A stretch of 64,000 bases of DNA from JALYZC01 sp963725645 (GCA_963725645.1 CAVRZD010000006.1:620001-684000), one strand, 5' to 3'. Counted from the first letter of the stretch, positions 44,830-53,312 are shown. The notes: generated by a model from the letters alone, not told the origin. Numbers and translations: made by a program.

Positions 44830-45180
44830 ACAGGCGCTGCGTACCATCCGATACATAGATGCCTCCGCGCGCGGAATCGCAACGCGCAGCGCTCGCACTG
44901 CTCCGTCGTCGCACTGCTCGTCCTCGCTCCCGGCGCGCTCGCGGCGACGCCGGCCCAGGAGGGCTACAACACGCCGGGCGGCAGTTCGCAGTCGGACATC
45001 CAGCGCGCGGGTGCGCGGGATGCCGCGAGCCCTGCCACGAGCCCGCAGCAGGCGAGCGGCGACCTGCTGCCGTTCAGCGGCATGGACCTCGCGTTCGCGG
45101 TCGTGGTCGGCGGCGGTCTGGTGCTCCTGGGCGCGGGTCTGCGCCGCCTGTCCGGCCGCGCGGCGCGCCACGACGGCTAG
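44818..45180 (+). CDS. Small secreted protein with LPxSG-type C-terminal sorting signal
   Basis: The secure part runs from VVALLVLAPGALAATPAQEGYN (signal peptide) to LLPFSG-MDLAFAVVVGGGLVLLGAG-LRRLSGRAARHDG. LPFSG, a hydrophobic stretch and a basic tail form a sortase-type wall-anchoring signal (variant of LPxTG). The central 45 residues are Ser/Ala/Gln-rich. The start is uncertain: GTG 44818 gives an unnatural N-terminus, whereas ATG 44861 opens a basic PPRAESQRAALAL that would join the signal peptide after a one-base shift near 44905. No sortase gene is in the window. Confidence 0.6.
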   Translation: MAIATGAAYHPIHRCLRARNRNAQRSHCSVVALLVLAPGALAATPAQEGYNTPGGSSQSDIQRAGARDAASPATSPQQASGDLLPFSGMDLAFAVVVGGGLVLLGAGLRRLSGRAARHDG

Positions 45181-45226
45181 TGACCTGAGTCGTTAGTTCG
45201 CAGGCTTGTTGGGTTCGGGGGCGAAT

Positions 45227-45251
45227 CCATCGTCGTTATCTACGACGATGG
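45227..45251. repeat. Inverted repeat at the left flank of the IS630-type transposase
   Basis: CCATCGTCG-TTATCTA-CGACGATGG with nine-base arms lies 10-34 bp upstream of the transposase start. It may be a subterminal transposase site or a regulatory hairpin at the start codon. No matching copy is found at the right side, where the element is truncated. Confidence 0.5.
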
Positions 45252-45260
45252 GAGGCGGTT

Positions 45261-46289
45261 ATGGCGCAGCGTGTCGAGGTGGTGCTCAGCGACGAGGAGC
45301 GGGAGGTGCTCGAGCGCTGGGCTCGCCGCCCCAAGAGCGCGCAGGCGCTGGCATTGCGCTGCAAGATCGTGTTGGCGGCGGCTGATGGGGTGGCGAGCAA
45401 GGAGATCGCGGCCCGTTTGGGGTGCACGAAGTCGACTGTGGGCAAGTGGCGGGGTCGCTTCGCCCGGCGTGGCTTTGATGGGTTGCACGACGAGCCGCGG
45501 CCGGGGAAGCCGCGTTCGATCGGCGATGATCGGATCGAGCGGGTGATCGTCAAGACGCTCGAAGAGCAGCCGCCTGACGCAACGCATTGGTCGACGCGCT
45601 CGATGGCTCAGGCGACGGGGATGAGCCAGTCGGCGATCAGCCGGATCTGGCGGGCGTTTGGGCTCAAACCGCATCAGACCGAGGCCTTCAAGCTCTCGCC
45701 CGATCCGCAGTTCATCGACAAGGTCAGAGACATCGTCGGGCTGTATCTGAACCCTCCCGATGCCGCGGTGGTGCTGTGTGTCGATGAGAAGTCCCAGATC
45801 CAGGCGCTTGACCGCTCGGCGCCGGTGCTGCCGCTGATGCCCGGGGTGCCCGAGCGGCGCACCCACGACTACGTGCGCAACGGCACCACGAACCTCTACG
45901 CCGCGCTCGACGTCGCCTCCGGTCAGGTGATCGCCGACATGTCGCCGCGCCATCGCGCCGAGGAGTTCCGCCGGTTCCTCAACCTGGTCGATAGCTCGGT
46001 GCCGGCGCATCTGGACGTCCACGTGGTGCTCGACAACTCCTCGACGCACAAGACCCCGTCGATCCAGCGCTGGCTGCTGCGCCACCCGCGCTTCAATCTG
46101 CACTTCACGCCGACCTACAGCTCTTGGCTGAACCTCGTCGAGCGCTGGTTCGCCGGTCGAGCCCGGGCGCGGCGCATCATGGCGCCCGGCGCTCACCTAG
46201 TCGCCAAGCTTTGCCGACACTACTGTCGAGGGCGCCGCGTCGGCGCCCCGGGTAACCGTTCCCCTGCAAGAGGTGCGCGTCGGCCATGA
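45261..46289 (+). pseudogene. IS630-family transposase, 3'-truncated
   Basis: ATG 45261 opens AQRVEVVLSDEEREVLERWA; the N-terminal helix-turn-helix (SKEIAARLGCTKSTVGKW) and DDE domain follow: VVLCVDEKSQIQALDR (first Asp), HVVLDNSSTHKT (second Asp), FTPTYSSWLNLVERWFA (final Glu). From about 46155 the normal C-terminus is replaced by unrelated Arg-rich codons up to a stop overlapping the sugar transferase gene. The catalytic triad is present, but the tail and right terminal repeat are missing, so the element cannot be complete. It sits between the surface-protein gene and the initiating transferase. Confidence 0.8.
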
Positions 46290-46336
46290 GTGAGGTACAA
46301 CCTGCACGCAGGAAGCCAGCTGGCGAGGGAACTGAC

Positions 46337-47818
46337 ATGACCGTTCATCCCGTCGATCGGGCGGACCCGAAGCTCCAGCTCGCGACACGGGAGCGGGGTC
46401 GCCCGCGCCTGACCGCGGAGTGGCTGCTCGACGGCCCGGGGTTCGCCTGGCTGCGCCTCGTCGTCGACCTCGTCATGCTGGCCCTCGCGGTCGCGGCCGC
46501 GATCGTGGGCGCGCGGGCGGCGAAGGTCTCGCTTGACGGCCAGGAGGCGTTGTACTTCTTCCCGATCCTCGTCGTCGGCCTGCTCCACCTCCGCGGGATG
46601 TACAAGCAGGAGCTGGTCATCTCGATCCTCGACGGGATTGCGCCGGTCGTCAGCTCGATCTCGGTCGCGGCGATGGCCTGCCTCGCGGTCGTCACCTTCG
46701 CCGACCCCGGCGCGCGCCCGGCCGGCCTGGTGGCGCGCGCGTGGCTGTTCGCGCTCGTGTACGTGGGCGCGGCGCGCGTCCTGCTCGTCAGCTCGCAGCG
46801 GCGGGCGCGGGCGCGCGGGCTGCTGGGCAAGGCGACGCTGATCGTGGGCGCTGGACGTGTGGGCGCGCACGTGGCGCGCCGGCTCGAGGACCACCCGGAG
46901 TACGGCCTCCGGCCGATCGGGTTCCTGGACGCCGACCCGCCGCCCAGCCTCGAGGTCGTGGACCGCCGCGCCCCGGTGCTCGGCGCGCCCGCCGACCTCG
47001 AGCACATCGTCGCCCAGCGTGGGGTGGAGCACGTGATCCTCGCCTTCTCGCGCGACCGCGACCAGACGCTCGTGCCGATCGTGCGGCGCTGCGACGAGCT
47101 CGGGCTGCAGGTCTCGCTGGTCCCGCGGCTGTACGAGGGCATCAACGAGCGCGTCGCGCTCGACCATCTCGGCGGGCTGCCGCTGCTGGCGCTGCGCGCG
47201 GTCGACCCCAAGGGCTGGCAGTTCACCATCAAGCACAGTTTCGACCGAGTCGCCTCGGCCCTGATCATCGCGCTGCTGAGCCCGGTGCTGCTGGCCGTCG
47301 CGCTCGGCGTGAAGCTCTCCTCGCCCGGCCCGATCCTGTTCCGCCAGCGCCGCGTGGGCCGCGACGGCCAGGTGTTCGACATGCTCAAGTTCCGGTCGAT
47401 GCGAGAGCGGCGGAAGAACGCCCGCGAGTTCAGTCCGGCACGCGGCTCGGCGCCGGGCGGCGTCGAGGGCGATGACCGGCGGACGAGGTTCGGGCGCTTC
47501 ATCCGGCGCACCGCGCTGGACGAGCTTCCGCAGCTCCTCAACGTCGTGCGCGGCGAGATGAGCCTCGTCGGGCCGCGGCCAGAGCGCCCGGAGTTCGTGT
47601 CGCTGTTCGACGACGACATCGACCGCTACGGCGATCGCCACCGGGTCAAGTCCGGGATCACCGGTTGGGCGCAGGTCAACGGCTTCCGCGGCCAGACCTC
47701 CCTCGCCGACCGCGTCGAGTGGGACAACTTCTACATCGAGAACTGGTCGCTGTGGCTCGACGTGAAGATCCTGCTGCTCACCGTCGTGGCCGTTGTGCGC
47801 AGGCCGCCCGAGGACTAG
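46337..47818 (+). CDS. Initiating phosphoglycosyltransferase (WbaP-like polyprenyl glycosylphosphotransferase)
   Basis: I prefer ATG 46337, which has GAGGGA seven bases upstream; ATG 46286 in the same frame is the alternative. Four N-terminal membrane segments are followed by a CoA-binding-like Rossmann domain (ATLIVGAGRVGAHVARRLED) and the C-terminal catalytic domain: KHSFDRVASALIIALLSPVL, FRQRRVGRDGQVFDMLKFRS, LDELPQLLNVVRGEMSLVGPRP and SGITGWAQVNGF. It transfers a sugar-1-phosphate to undecaprenyl phosphate, the first step in repeat-unit assembly. Its place next to an IS fragment suggests that the locus has been rearranged here. Confidence 0.9.
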   Translation: MTVHPVDRADPKLQLATRERGRPRLTAEWLLDGPGFAWLRLVVDLVMLALAVAAAIVGARAAKVSLDGQEALYFFPILVVGLLHLRGMYKQELVISILDGIAPVVSSISVAAMACLAVVTFADPGARPAGLVARAWLFALVYVGAARVLLVSSQRRARARGLLGKATLIVGAGRVGAHVARRLEDHPEYGLRPIGFLDADPPPSLEVVDRRAPVLGAPADLEHIVAQRGVEHVILAFSRDRDQTLVPIVRRCDELGLQVSLVPRLYEGINERVALDHLGGLPLLALRAVDPKGWQFTIKHSFDRVASALIIALLSPVLLAVALGVKLSSPGPILFRQRRVGRDGQVFDMLKFRSMRERRKNAREFSPARGSAPGGVEGDDRRTRFGRFIRRTALDELPQLLNVVRGEMSLVGPRPERPEFVSLFDDDIDRYGDRHRVKSGITGWAQVNGFRGQTSLADRVEWDNFYIENWSLWLDVKILLLTVVAVVRRPPED

Positions 47819-47862
47819 AGTCGTCAGGCAGTCGCTGGTCCGAGTCGTTAAGGGGCGAACGC

Positions 47863-48300
47863 ATGGCTGATTCCGCTCGAGTTCTCGTCGTCGCCAACCG
47901 CACGGCCGCCACGCCCGCGCTGATCGAGGCTGTACGCGAGCGAGCCGCCAGGAGCCCCGCGGTCTTCACGCTCCTGGTGCCGCATTTCACGCACGGCCTG
48001 CACAGGGTGATCGACGCCGAGGACACCGACGTCTCCGAGTCCGAGGCGGTGCTCGAGCTCGCGCTTCCGTTGCTGCGGCAGGCGGCCGGGGGCGACGTCG
48101 AGGGCATCGTCGGCGATCCGGAGCCGCTCGCCGCGATCCAGGACGCCGTCAATCTCCGGGGCTTCGACGAGATCATCCTGTCGACGCTGCCCGCGCGCGT
48201 GTCGCGCTGGCTCAAGCTCGACCTGCCGAGCAAGGTGAGCGGGCTCGGGCTGCCGGTGACGCACGTCGAGGCGAAGGAGCACACTCCCGCCGAAGCGTAG
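47863..48300 (+). CDS. Universal-stress-like nucleotide-binding protein
   Basis: A 145-residue alpha/beta protein. ARVLVVANRTAATPALIEAV is a first strand and helix as in Usp-like folds; GGDVEGIVGDPEPLAAIQDAVN and FDEIILSTLPARVSRWLKLDL complete the pattern. The ATP loop G-x2-G-x9-GS of UspA is not present, so nucleotide binding is unproven. It precedes a short membrane peptide and a bona fide UspA, suggesting a stress module. Confidence 0.6.
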   Translation: MADSARVLVVANRTAATPALIEAVRERAARSPAVFTLLVPHFTHGLHRVIDAEDTDVSESEAVLELALPLLRQAAGGDVEGIVGDPEPLAAIQDAVNLRGFDEIILSTLPARVSRWLKLDLPSKVSGLGLPVTHVEAKEHTPAEA

Positions 48301-48311
48301 GGTTGGAGACG

Positions 48312-48398
48312 ATGCCCCGGTCGTGGATCTGGATGCAGGTGGCGATCGTCGTGGCGGTGCTCGCCGGCATGGTGATCGCCATCGTTCGCATCTCCTGA
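48312..48398 (+). CDS. 28-residue single-span membrane peptide
   Basis: ATG 48312 encodes PRSWIWMQVAIVVAVLAGMV followed by IAIVRIS and TGA. It has one hydrophobic segment with a basic N-terminal residue and lies 11 bp after one Usp-like gene and 59 bp before UspA. GGAGAC precedes the start by five bases and may serve as ribosome-binding site. Codon use is typical of the window. Its function is unknown; the call rests on position, start signal and hydrophobic pattern. Confidence 0.5.
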   Translation: MPRSWIWMQVAIVVAVLAGMVIAIVRIS

Positions 48399-48457
48399 GC
48401 CGCGCCCCCGCGACCGGAATATGATGCGCCCGTTCACGGAGCGGCGAGAGGAGAGCA

Positions 48458-48901
48458 ATGTTCGGATCGATCGTGGTGGGCACCGACGGGTCGGAGACGG
48501 CCAAGGAGGCCGTCCGCCAGGCGACCGAGCTGGCGAAGAACGTCGGCGACACGATCGACCTCGTGAGCGCCTACGAGCCGGTGTCGAGTACCCGCCTGCG
48601 GGAGGAGCAGCGCGAGGTTCCGCAGGACATGGAGTGGATGGTCAACCCCCGCGAGGACGTCGACGCCACGCTCAAGGAGGCGGCCGCCGAGATCGACAAG
48701 GCGGGCGTGTCGGTCAAGACCTACGCGCGCGAGGGCGACCCGGCCGACGCGATCCTCGACGTCGCCGAGGAGGAGAAGGCAGGCCTCATCGTCGTCGGGA
48801 ACAAGGGCATGACCGGCGCCAAGCGATTCCTGCTCGGCTCGGTGCCGAACAAGGTGAGCCACCACGCGCCGTGTTCCGTGCTCATCATCCGCACGACGTA
48901 G
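48458..48901 (+). CDS. Universal stress protein UspA family
   Basis: A standard 147-residue UspA. FGSIVVGTDGSETAKEAVRQA forms the first strand and helix, and GLIVVGNKGMTGAKRFLLGS-VPNKVSHHAPCSV contains the ATP-binding G-x2-G-x9-G-S motif. ATP-binding Usp proteins aid survival under nutrient, redox or oxygen stress. A ribosome-binding site (GAGAGGAGAG) precedes the ATG. It converges with the subtilase, with 6 bp between the stops. Confidence 0.92.
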   Translation: MFGSIVVGTDGSETAKEAVRQATELAKNVGDTIDLVSAYEPVSSTRLREEQREVPQDMEWMVNPREDVDATLKEAAAEIDKAGVSVKTYAREGDPADAILDVAEEEKAGLIVVGNKGMTGAKRFLLGSVPNKVSHHAPCSVLIIRTT

Positions 48902-48907
48902 ACGGGC

Positions 48908-50269
48908 CTAGCGGCGCTTCGCGGCCCCCGGCGGCTGCGTTGCGGCGCCGGCGTTGAGCAGCCCGTAGCCGTAGCGGGAGTCGTAGCCCGGGGTGCCGAG
49001 GTCGCGGGCGGTTGCCTCGAGGCGCTTCTCGACGGCGTCGGGCGAGGGCCTGCGGCCGACAATGCGCGTGGCGATCACGAGCGCGGCGGCAGCCGAAACG
49101 TGCGGCGTGGCCATCGACGTGCCCTGGTAGCCGGAAGGCAGGCCGAAGCGGCGCAGCGAGCCGCCGGTGAAGGTGAGCTGGTAGACGTCGCGGCCGGGCT
49201 TCCCGCCGGGCTGGCAGTGGACCGGGTCCTCGGGGAAGTCGGCGTCGGCACCACCGCCCGGGGCGACGAGGTCCAGCCCCGAGCCGGTGTTGGAGTAGTC
49301 CGCCAGACACACGTGCTCCGTGGTCGCGCCGACCGAGATGACGCCTCCGGCGCGCGCCGGGTAGGCGATCGCCCGCTCCGCCTCGTTGCCCGACGCGGCC
49401 ACGACCACGACGCCCTTCGCGTGCGCATAGCGGATCGCGCTCAGCACCTCGGGGATCTGCGAGCGGGGGGTCGAGGGGTCGAACTCGAGGGAGAGGTTCA
49501 CCACGCGCGCGCCGTGGTTGACCGCCCAGCGGATGCCGCGGCCGATCGAGGCCGCGTCGCCGAGACCGTCCGCGTCGAGCACGCGCACCGGCATCAGCTT
49601 GGCGCCGTACGCCAAGCCCGTGAGATTGCGGCCGTTGTTGGTCGACTCCGCGATCACGCCCGCGATGAACGTGCCGTGCCCGTTGAGGTCGTCGGGGTGT
49701 GAGTCGAGATCGACGAAGTCGTAGCCGCCTGCGAAGCTCGACGCGGTGAAGTCAGGTGAGCGGCGGAACGATCCGCGGTTCTCGTACGCGATGCCGGTGT
49801 CGAGCACGGCCACGGTCACGCCGCGGCCGCCGGGCGCGCCGAGCGCCGCCGCGTTGCTCCATGCGTCGGGCGCGTCGATCCCGGTCGACGCGAGGAAGTT
49901 CCACTGCACCGACTGCCATCCGGCGGTGGTGCGGCCGCGGCCGGGGTCGTTGGGGACGAAGCCGGCCGCGTGGGCGACGTAGTTCGGCACGGCGTAGCTG
50001 ACGCCGGGCTGGCGGTCCAGCTCGCCGATGGTCGTGCGCACGCTCCCGCCGTCACGGATGTGAAGCACCTGGGCGCCCGGTCCGGCGGTCTCGCCGGCCG
50101 CGGTCCCGGTGCTGTGGAGCGCCGCCTGCGCCTGGGCCTGGGACGTGCCCTCGGCGTAGCGCACGATCACCTCGTCCGAGCGGTACGGGGCTGCGGCCAC
50201 GGGGGCGGCCGCGGCGAGGGCGAGGGCTGCGACGCCCGCGAGCAAAGGAGGGATTCGAGAGATTCTCAC
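48908..50269 (-). CDS. Secreted subtilisin-like serine protease (S8)
   Basis: A 453-residue protein. A signal peptide (PPLLAGVAALALAAAAPVAAA) precedes an inhibitor-I9-like propeptide (residues 30-95, SDEVIVRYAEGTSQAQAQAAL). The catalytic triad is Asp157 (VAVLDTGI), His198 (LNGHGTFIAG) and Ser385 (QGTSMATPHVSAA), with oxyanion Asn295 (AASGNEAE). The domain ends with the ARDLGTPGYDSRYGYGLLNA segment common in the family. It should be exported and self-processed. No anchoring signal is seen. Confidence 0.93.
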   Translation of the reverse strand: MRISRIPPLLAGVAALALAAAAPVAAAPYRSDEVIVRYAEGTSQAQAQAALHSTGTAAGETAGPGAQVLHIRDGGSVRTTIGELDRQPGVSYAVPNYVAHAAGFVPNDPGRGRTTAGWQSVQWNFLASTGIDAPDAWSNAAALGAPGGRGVTVAVLDTGIAYENRGSFRRSPDFTASSFAGGYDFVDLDSHPDDLNGHGTFIAGVIAESTNNGRNLTGLAYGAKLMPVRVLDADGLGDAASIGRGIRWAVNHGARVVNLSLEFDPSTPRSQIPEVLSAIRYAHAKGVVVVAASGNEAERAIAYPARAGGVISVGATTEHVCLADYSNTGSGLDLVAPGGGADADFPEDPVHCQPGGKPGRDVYQLTFTGGSLRRFGLPSGYQGTSMATPHVSAAAALVIATRIVGRRPSPDAVEKRLEATARDLGTPGYDSRYGYGLLNAGAATQPPGAAKRR

Positions 50270-50402
50270 TGGTCGGAACCGCGGTGGGGGACCGCGGTGC
50301 GCCTGTTAAGACATCATCGGCAGGTCAAAGTTTCCCGGATAGCGCGTATTTCCTGGCGCAGTTCGGCCACCCGGGCCCGTCCGGGAACGACGGAGGCTCG
50401 CG

Positions 50403-50867
50403 ATGCGCCCCCATTTCTTTCCCCGAGATGAATACTTCATGCGTCTAGCCCTGCGCGAAGCCGAGCGCGCGCTCGAGCACGATGACGTCCCGATCGGGGC
50501 GGTCGTGGTGCACGAGGGCGAGGTGATCGGGGTCGGGTGCAACGAGCGCGAGCTGCGCCAGGACCCGACGGCGCACGCCGAGACGATCGCCCTGCGCGAA
50601 GCGGCGCGGGGGCTGGGGTCATGGCGGCTGATCGACGCCGTCCTGTACGTCACGCTCGAGCCGTGCGCGATGTGCGCGGGCGCGATCGTGCTCGCGCGGG
50701 TCTCCCGGGTGGTGTTCGCCGCCTCCGATCCGAAGGCGGGGGCGGCCGGCAGCGTGCTCGACGTGCTCGGCGAGCCGCGCCTCAACCATCGCCCGGAGGT
50801 GGCCGGGGGACTGCTGGCCGACGATGCCGCCGCGCTGCTGCAGGACTTCTTCGGGGACCGGAGATAG
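50403..50867 (+). CDS. tadA: tRNA adenosine(34) deaminase TadA
   Basis: The 154-residue protein has the zinc-dependent deaminase motifs: TAHAE (His58, Glu60), and PCAMCAG (Cys88, Cys91). It starts YFMRLALREAERALEHDDVPIGAVVV, as in TadA. It converts adenosine to inosine at the wobble position of tRNA-Arg(ACG). The tRNA-Ser gene with anticodon CGA nearby is not a substrate. An alternative start at 50439 (MRLALREAE) is possible. The downstream gene follows after 9 bp and may be co-transcribed. Confidence 0.93.
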   Translation: MRPHFFPRDEYFMRLALREAERALEHDDVPIGAVVVHEGEVIGVGCNERELRQDPTAHAETIALREAARGLGSWRLIDAVLYVTLEPCAMCAGAIVLARVSRVVFAASDPKAGAAGSVLDVLGEPRLNHRPEVAGGLLADDAAALLQDFFGDRR

Positions 50868-50876
50868 TCTGAGCCC

Positions 50877-51692
50877 GTGACGCCGTCGCCGTCGCCGGAT
50901 CCCTTCGGGCGCGAGCCCGAGCGCGGTGGCATCTCGCGGCTGCATCTCGCCAGCATCGCAGTGATCGCGGTTGCGGTCGGAGCCGTCGTGGTCGCCGTCG
51001 TCACGCAGGGCGGCGGGAGCGGAAAGCATCGGAAGACCGCGACGGCCGCGACGCGCGGCTCCGACCCGCGGCCGAAGGAGACGCTGCAGGCATTCGAGGC
51101 TCGCCTTGCCGCCGCGATCGCCTCGCCGACCTGCCGGGGCTACCGCGCGCTGAACAACCTGATCCCGCCCGGGTGCGCCGAGGTCAAGAAGCGGTTCACC
51201 GGCATCCGCTTCACCGGCGCGGAGCAGTACGGCACGGGCGCCGTGGTCGACGCCACCGCCCCCGTGCTGCCGGCGGGGATCACCTTCACGCTCGGCCTCG
51301 CCCCCGACGGCCGCTGGAAGATCTTCAACGGCTACGGGACGCGGCAGCGCACCGCGGAGACCCGGGCGAACGACCAGATCCCGTTCGACACCGCGGCCCA
51401 GGGGTGGCTCGACGCGGTTCGCAACCGCAACTGCGACCAGTACGTGCACTACGCGCAGATCGACGAGCAGGGCGGCAGGCAGGAGCTCTGCGACGCGCAC
51501 TTCGCCGCCCCCGACATCGTCGCGCCCGCCCTGCGCAGCGCCAAGTCCGCGGACGTCGAGCTGCTCGGCGGCAACGCCCGCGTGCAGTTCTACGCGCTTC
51601 GCTTCGGGCACCATTACGCGACGCTGGCCGTCAACTACTTCCCCGGTGAGCGCGACGCGACGCAGGCGGCCGTGCCGATCTACGCGCGCTGA
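50877..51692 (+). CDS. Hypothetical membrane-anchored protein
   Basis: GTG start; 271 residues. The N-terminal 25 residues are Pro/Glu-rich and cytoplasmic, followed by one membrane segment (LHLASIAVIAVAVGAVVVAV) and a basic linker. The outer domain of about 220 residues contains two similar halves, each with a Cys-x-Y/Cys-x-Q pattern (SPTCRGYRALNN...CAEVKKRF and NRNCDQYVHYAQ...LCDAHF), which suggests duplicated NTF2/cone-type folds with disulfides. No known family is recognised with confidence. Confidence 0.7.
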   Translation: MTPSPSPDPFGREPERGGISRLHLASIAVIAVAVGAVVVAVVTQGGGSGKHRKTATAATRGSDPRPKETLQAFEARLAAAIASPTCRGYRALNNLIPPGCAEVKKRFTGIRFTGAEQYGTGAVVDATAPVLPAGITFTLGLAPDGRWKIFNGYGTRQRTAETRANDQIPFDTAAQGWLDAVRNRNCDQYVHYAQIDEQGGRQELCDAHFAAPDIVAPALRSAKSADVELLGGNARVQFYALRFGHHYATLAVNYFPGERDATQAAVPIYAR

Positions 51693-51731
51693 GCGGTGTA
51701 CTAGCCTTGGCGCCCCCGACTGCCGTCCCCC

Positions 51732-51820
51732 GGAGGGGTGCCGGAGTGGTTGAACGGGGCGGTCTCGAAAACCGTTGTGGGCCGTTAGGTCTACCGTGGG
51801 TTCGAATCCCACCCCCTCCG
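51732..51820 (+). tRNA. tRNA-Ser (anticodon CGA)
   Basis: The acceptor stem GGAGGGG (51732-51738) pairs with CCCCTCC (51813-51819), followed by discriminator G. The anticodon stem GCGGT/ACCGT encloses loop CTCGAAA, giving anticodon CGA. A long variable arm (class II), as expected of serine tRNA, precedes the T arm GTGGGTTCGAATCCCAC. CCA is not encoded (CTA follows). Confidence 0.95.
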
Positions 51821-51987
51821 CTAGCAAGGCACGAAACCCCCCGCACACACGCACGACGCCCGCGTAGGCGGTCAGACCGTCCGCCCCTTGAACTGCGGTT
51901 GGCCATCGGGCAGCATCATGAACGCGAACTCGCCTTGGATTGTGACCGGACCGGGGCGACGAACACCCGTAGAGCACCACGAAGACC

Positions 51988-52485
51988 TTGGCCGCCTACA
52001 ACGCCCCTGAGTGGAGCGACCTGTTCGTCGCAAGTGCCGGTGCTTCGGCGGCACTCGCCGGACTCGTATTCGTAGCGGTCTCAATCAACGTCGAACGCAT
52101 CCTGAAATTCGAGGAGCTTCCGGCACGCGCCCAGATGACCGTGGCCCTGCTGCTCAGCGTTGTCGTTGTCTCGATCATCGGCTTGATTCCAGGCCAGAGC
52201 CGCACAGCTCTCGGAGCTGAGCTGCTCGGCGAGGGTCTGATATTCGGAGCCGCGATCGCGGTGCTGTCGAAGCAAAGCCTCTCGAAGAAACGCGTCGTGC
52301 CGGGGTCCGTGTTGATCACTCGCCAACTTCTGATCGCGGCGGGGACGCTGCCGCTTGTGATCGGCGGGGTGAGCCTCCTCGCCGAGACCGGTGGCGGGCT
52401 CTATTGGACCGTGAGCGGCATGGTCTTCGCGATCGTGGCCGGTGTAGCGAACGCGTGGGTGCTGCTGGTCGAGATCCTTCGCTGA
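51988..52485 (+). CDS. Hypothetical four-segment membrane protein
   Basis: TTG start at 51988; 165 residues. AAYNAPEWSDLFVASAGASA is followed by four hydrophobic stretches (ALAGLVFVAVSIN, VALLLSVVVVSIIGLIPG, LLIAAGTLPLVIGGVSLLA and WTVSGMVFAIVAGVANAWVLLV). Short integral membrane proteins of this outline (opening with W-x-D-L-F and A-A-x-L-x-G-L) are widespread but uncharacterised. The 167 bp between the tRNA and this start hold nothing I can identify. Confidence 0.65.
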   Translation: MAAYNAPEWSDLFVASAGASAALAGLVFVAVSINVERILKFEELPARAQMTVALLLSVVVVSIIGLIPGQSRTALGAELLGEGLIFGAAIAVLSKQSLSKKRVVPGSVLITRQLLIAAGTLPLVIGGVSLLAETGGGLYWTVSGMVFAIVAGVANAWVLLVEILR

Positions 52486-52496
52486 GCGCGGGCGAA

Positions 52497-53279
52497 CTAG
52501 CCGAGGGCGGCGCGGACGAACTCGAGATCGGCGCGAATGTCCGCGAGCGTCCCCGGGGTCTCGCAGACGACCGGCGCGCCCGTCGCGCGGATCATCGCCC
52601 GCAGCACGTCGGGGTCGATCGTGCCGCGGCCGAGGTTGGCGTGACGATCGGCGCCCGTGCCCGGCGGGTCGCGCGAGTCGTTGGCGTGGACCAGGTCGAT
52701 CCGCCCGACGATCGCCTCGACCCGGTCGACGGCGTCATCGAGGTTCTCCCCCGCGGCGTGGGCGTGGCAGGTGTCGAAGCAGAACCCGATCGGGACCTCG
52801 GAGTCGGCCGCCGCCACGGCATCCCAGAGCAGCTCGAGCGCGTCGAACCGGCGCGCGACGGCGTTGTCGCCCCCGGCGGTGTTCTCGAGGTAGACGGGAA
52901 CGTCGGAGTGGAGCATGTCGAGCGTCCGCGTCCAGCGGCCCACGCCGGGCTCGATGCCGTCCTCCGCATGGCCGGGGTGGACGATCACCGCCACCGCACC
53001 GACCTCGGCCGCCGCGTCGCAGGTCTGCTGGAGGATCTTGCGCGAGCCGTAGCGGACGTTGCTCTTCGGCGAGCAGACGTTGATCAGGTACGGGGCATGG
53101 ACGTAGACCGGGATGTCCGAGTCGCGCAGCTCGTTCGCGTCCGGCCGTGGAGGAGGCTTCTCCCAGCCCTGCGGATCGGAGAGGAAGATCTGGACGCAGT
53201 CGGCCCCGAGCTCGGCGGCGGCCTCGAGCGGGCGCTTCGGTTCGACATGGGCGCCGACCAGGGGCTTCGCAGGTGTCAC
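52497..53279 (-). CDS. Endonuclease IV-like AP endonuclease (TIM barrel)
   Basis: GTG start; 260 residues. The metal-binding pattern of endonuclease IV is present: VYVHAPYLINVCSP, VIVHPGHAEDG, VYLENTAGGDN, GFCFDTCHAHAAGEN, LVHANDSRDPPGTGADRHANLGRGTI and VVCETPG. These give the His, Glu and Asp ligands for three zinc ions. It would incise DNA at abasic sites in base-excision repair. It lies upstream of an exonuclease on the same strand, separated by a decayed TetR fragment of the other strand. Confidence 0.9.
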   Translation of the reverse strand: MTPAKPLVGAHVEPKRPLEAAAELGADCVQIFLSDPQGWEKPPPRPDANELRDSDIPVYVHAPYLINVCSPKSNVRYGSRKILQQTCDAAAEVGAVAVIVHPGHAEDGIEPGVGRWTRTLDMLHSDVPVYLENTAGGDNAVARRFDALELLWDAVAAADSEVPIGFCFDTCHAHAAGENLDDAVDRVEAIVGRIDLVHANDSRDPPGTGADRHANLGRGTIDPDVLRAMIRATGAPVVCETPGTLADIRADLEFVRAALG

Positions 53280-53312
53280 CGGGGCCGAGGATAGCCACGC
53301 GCGATCGACGGC

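Noticed and set aside
44818..44860. GTG 44818 as true start of the LPFSG protein
   Set aside because: It lies inside the 14-bp palindrome and gives a charged, His-rich N-terminus before the signal segment; a start at 44861 with a one-base shift is more natural. The interval is kept only as an outer limit.
42724..45171. 815-codon minus-strand frame opposite the TPR-type polymerase
   Set aside because: Composition is typical of antisense of a membrane protein; the plus strand carries the Wzy_C signature.
46160..46285. Possible third riboswitch or structured leader before the WbaP-like gene
   Set aside because: GC-rich inverted repeats are present, but none of the c-di-GMP-I core elements is found.
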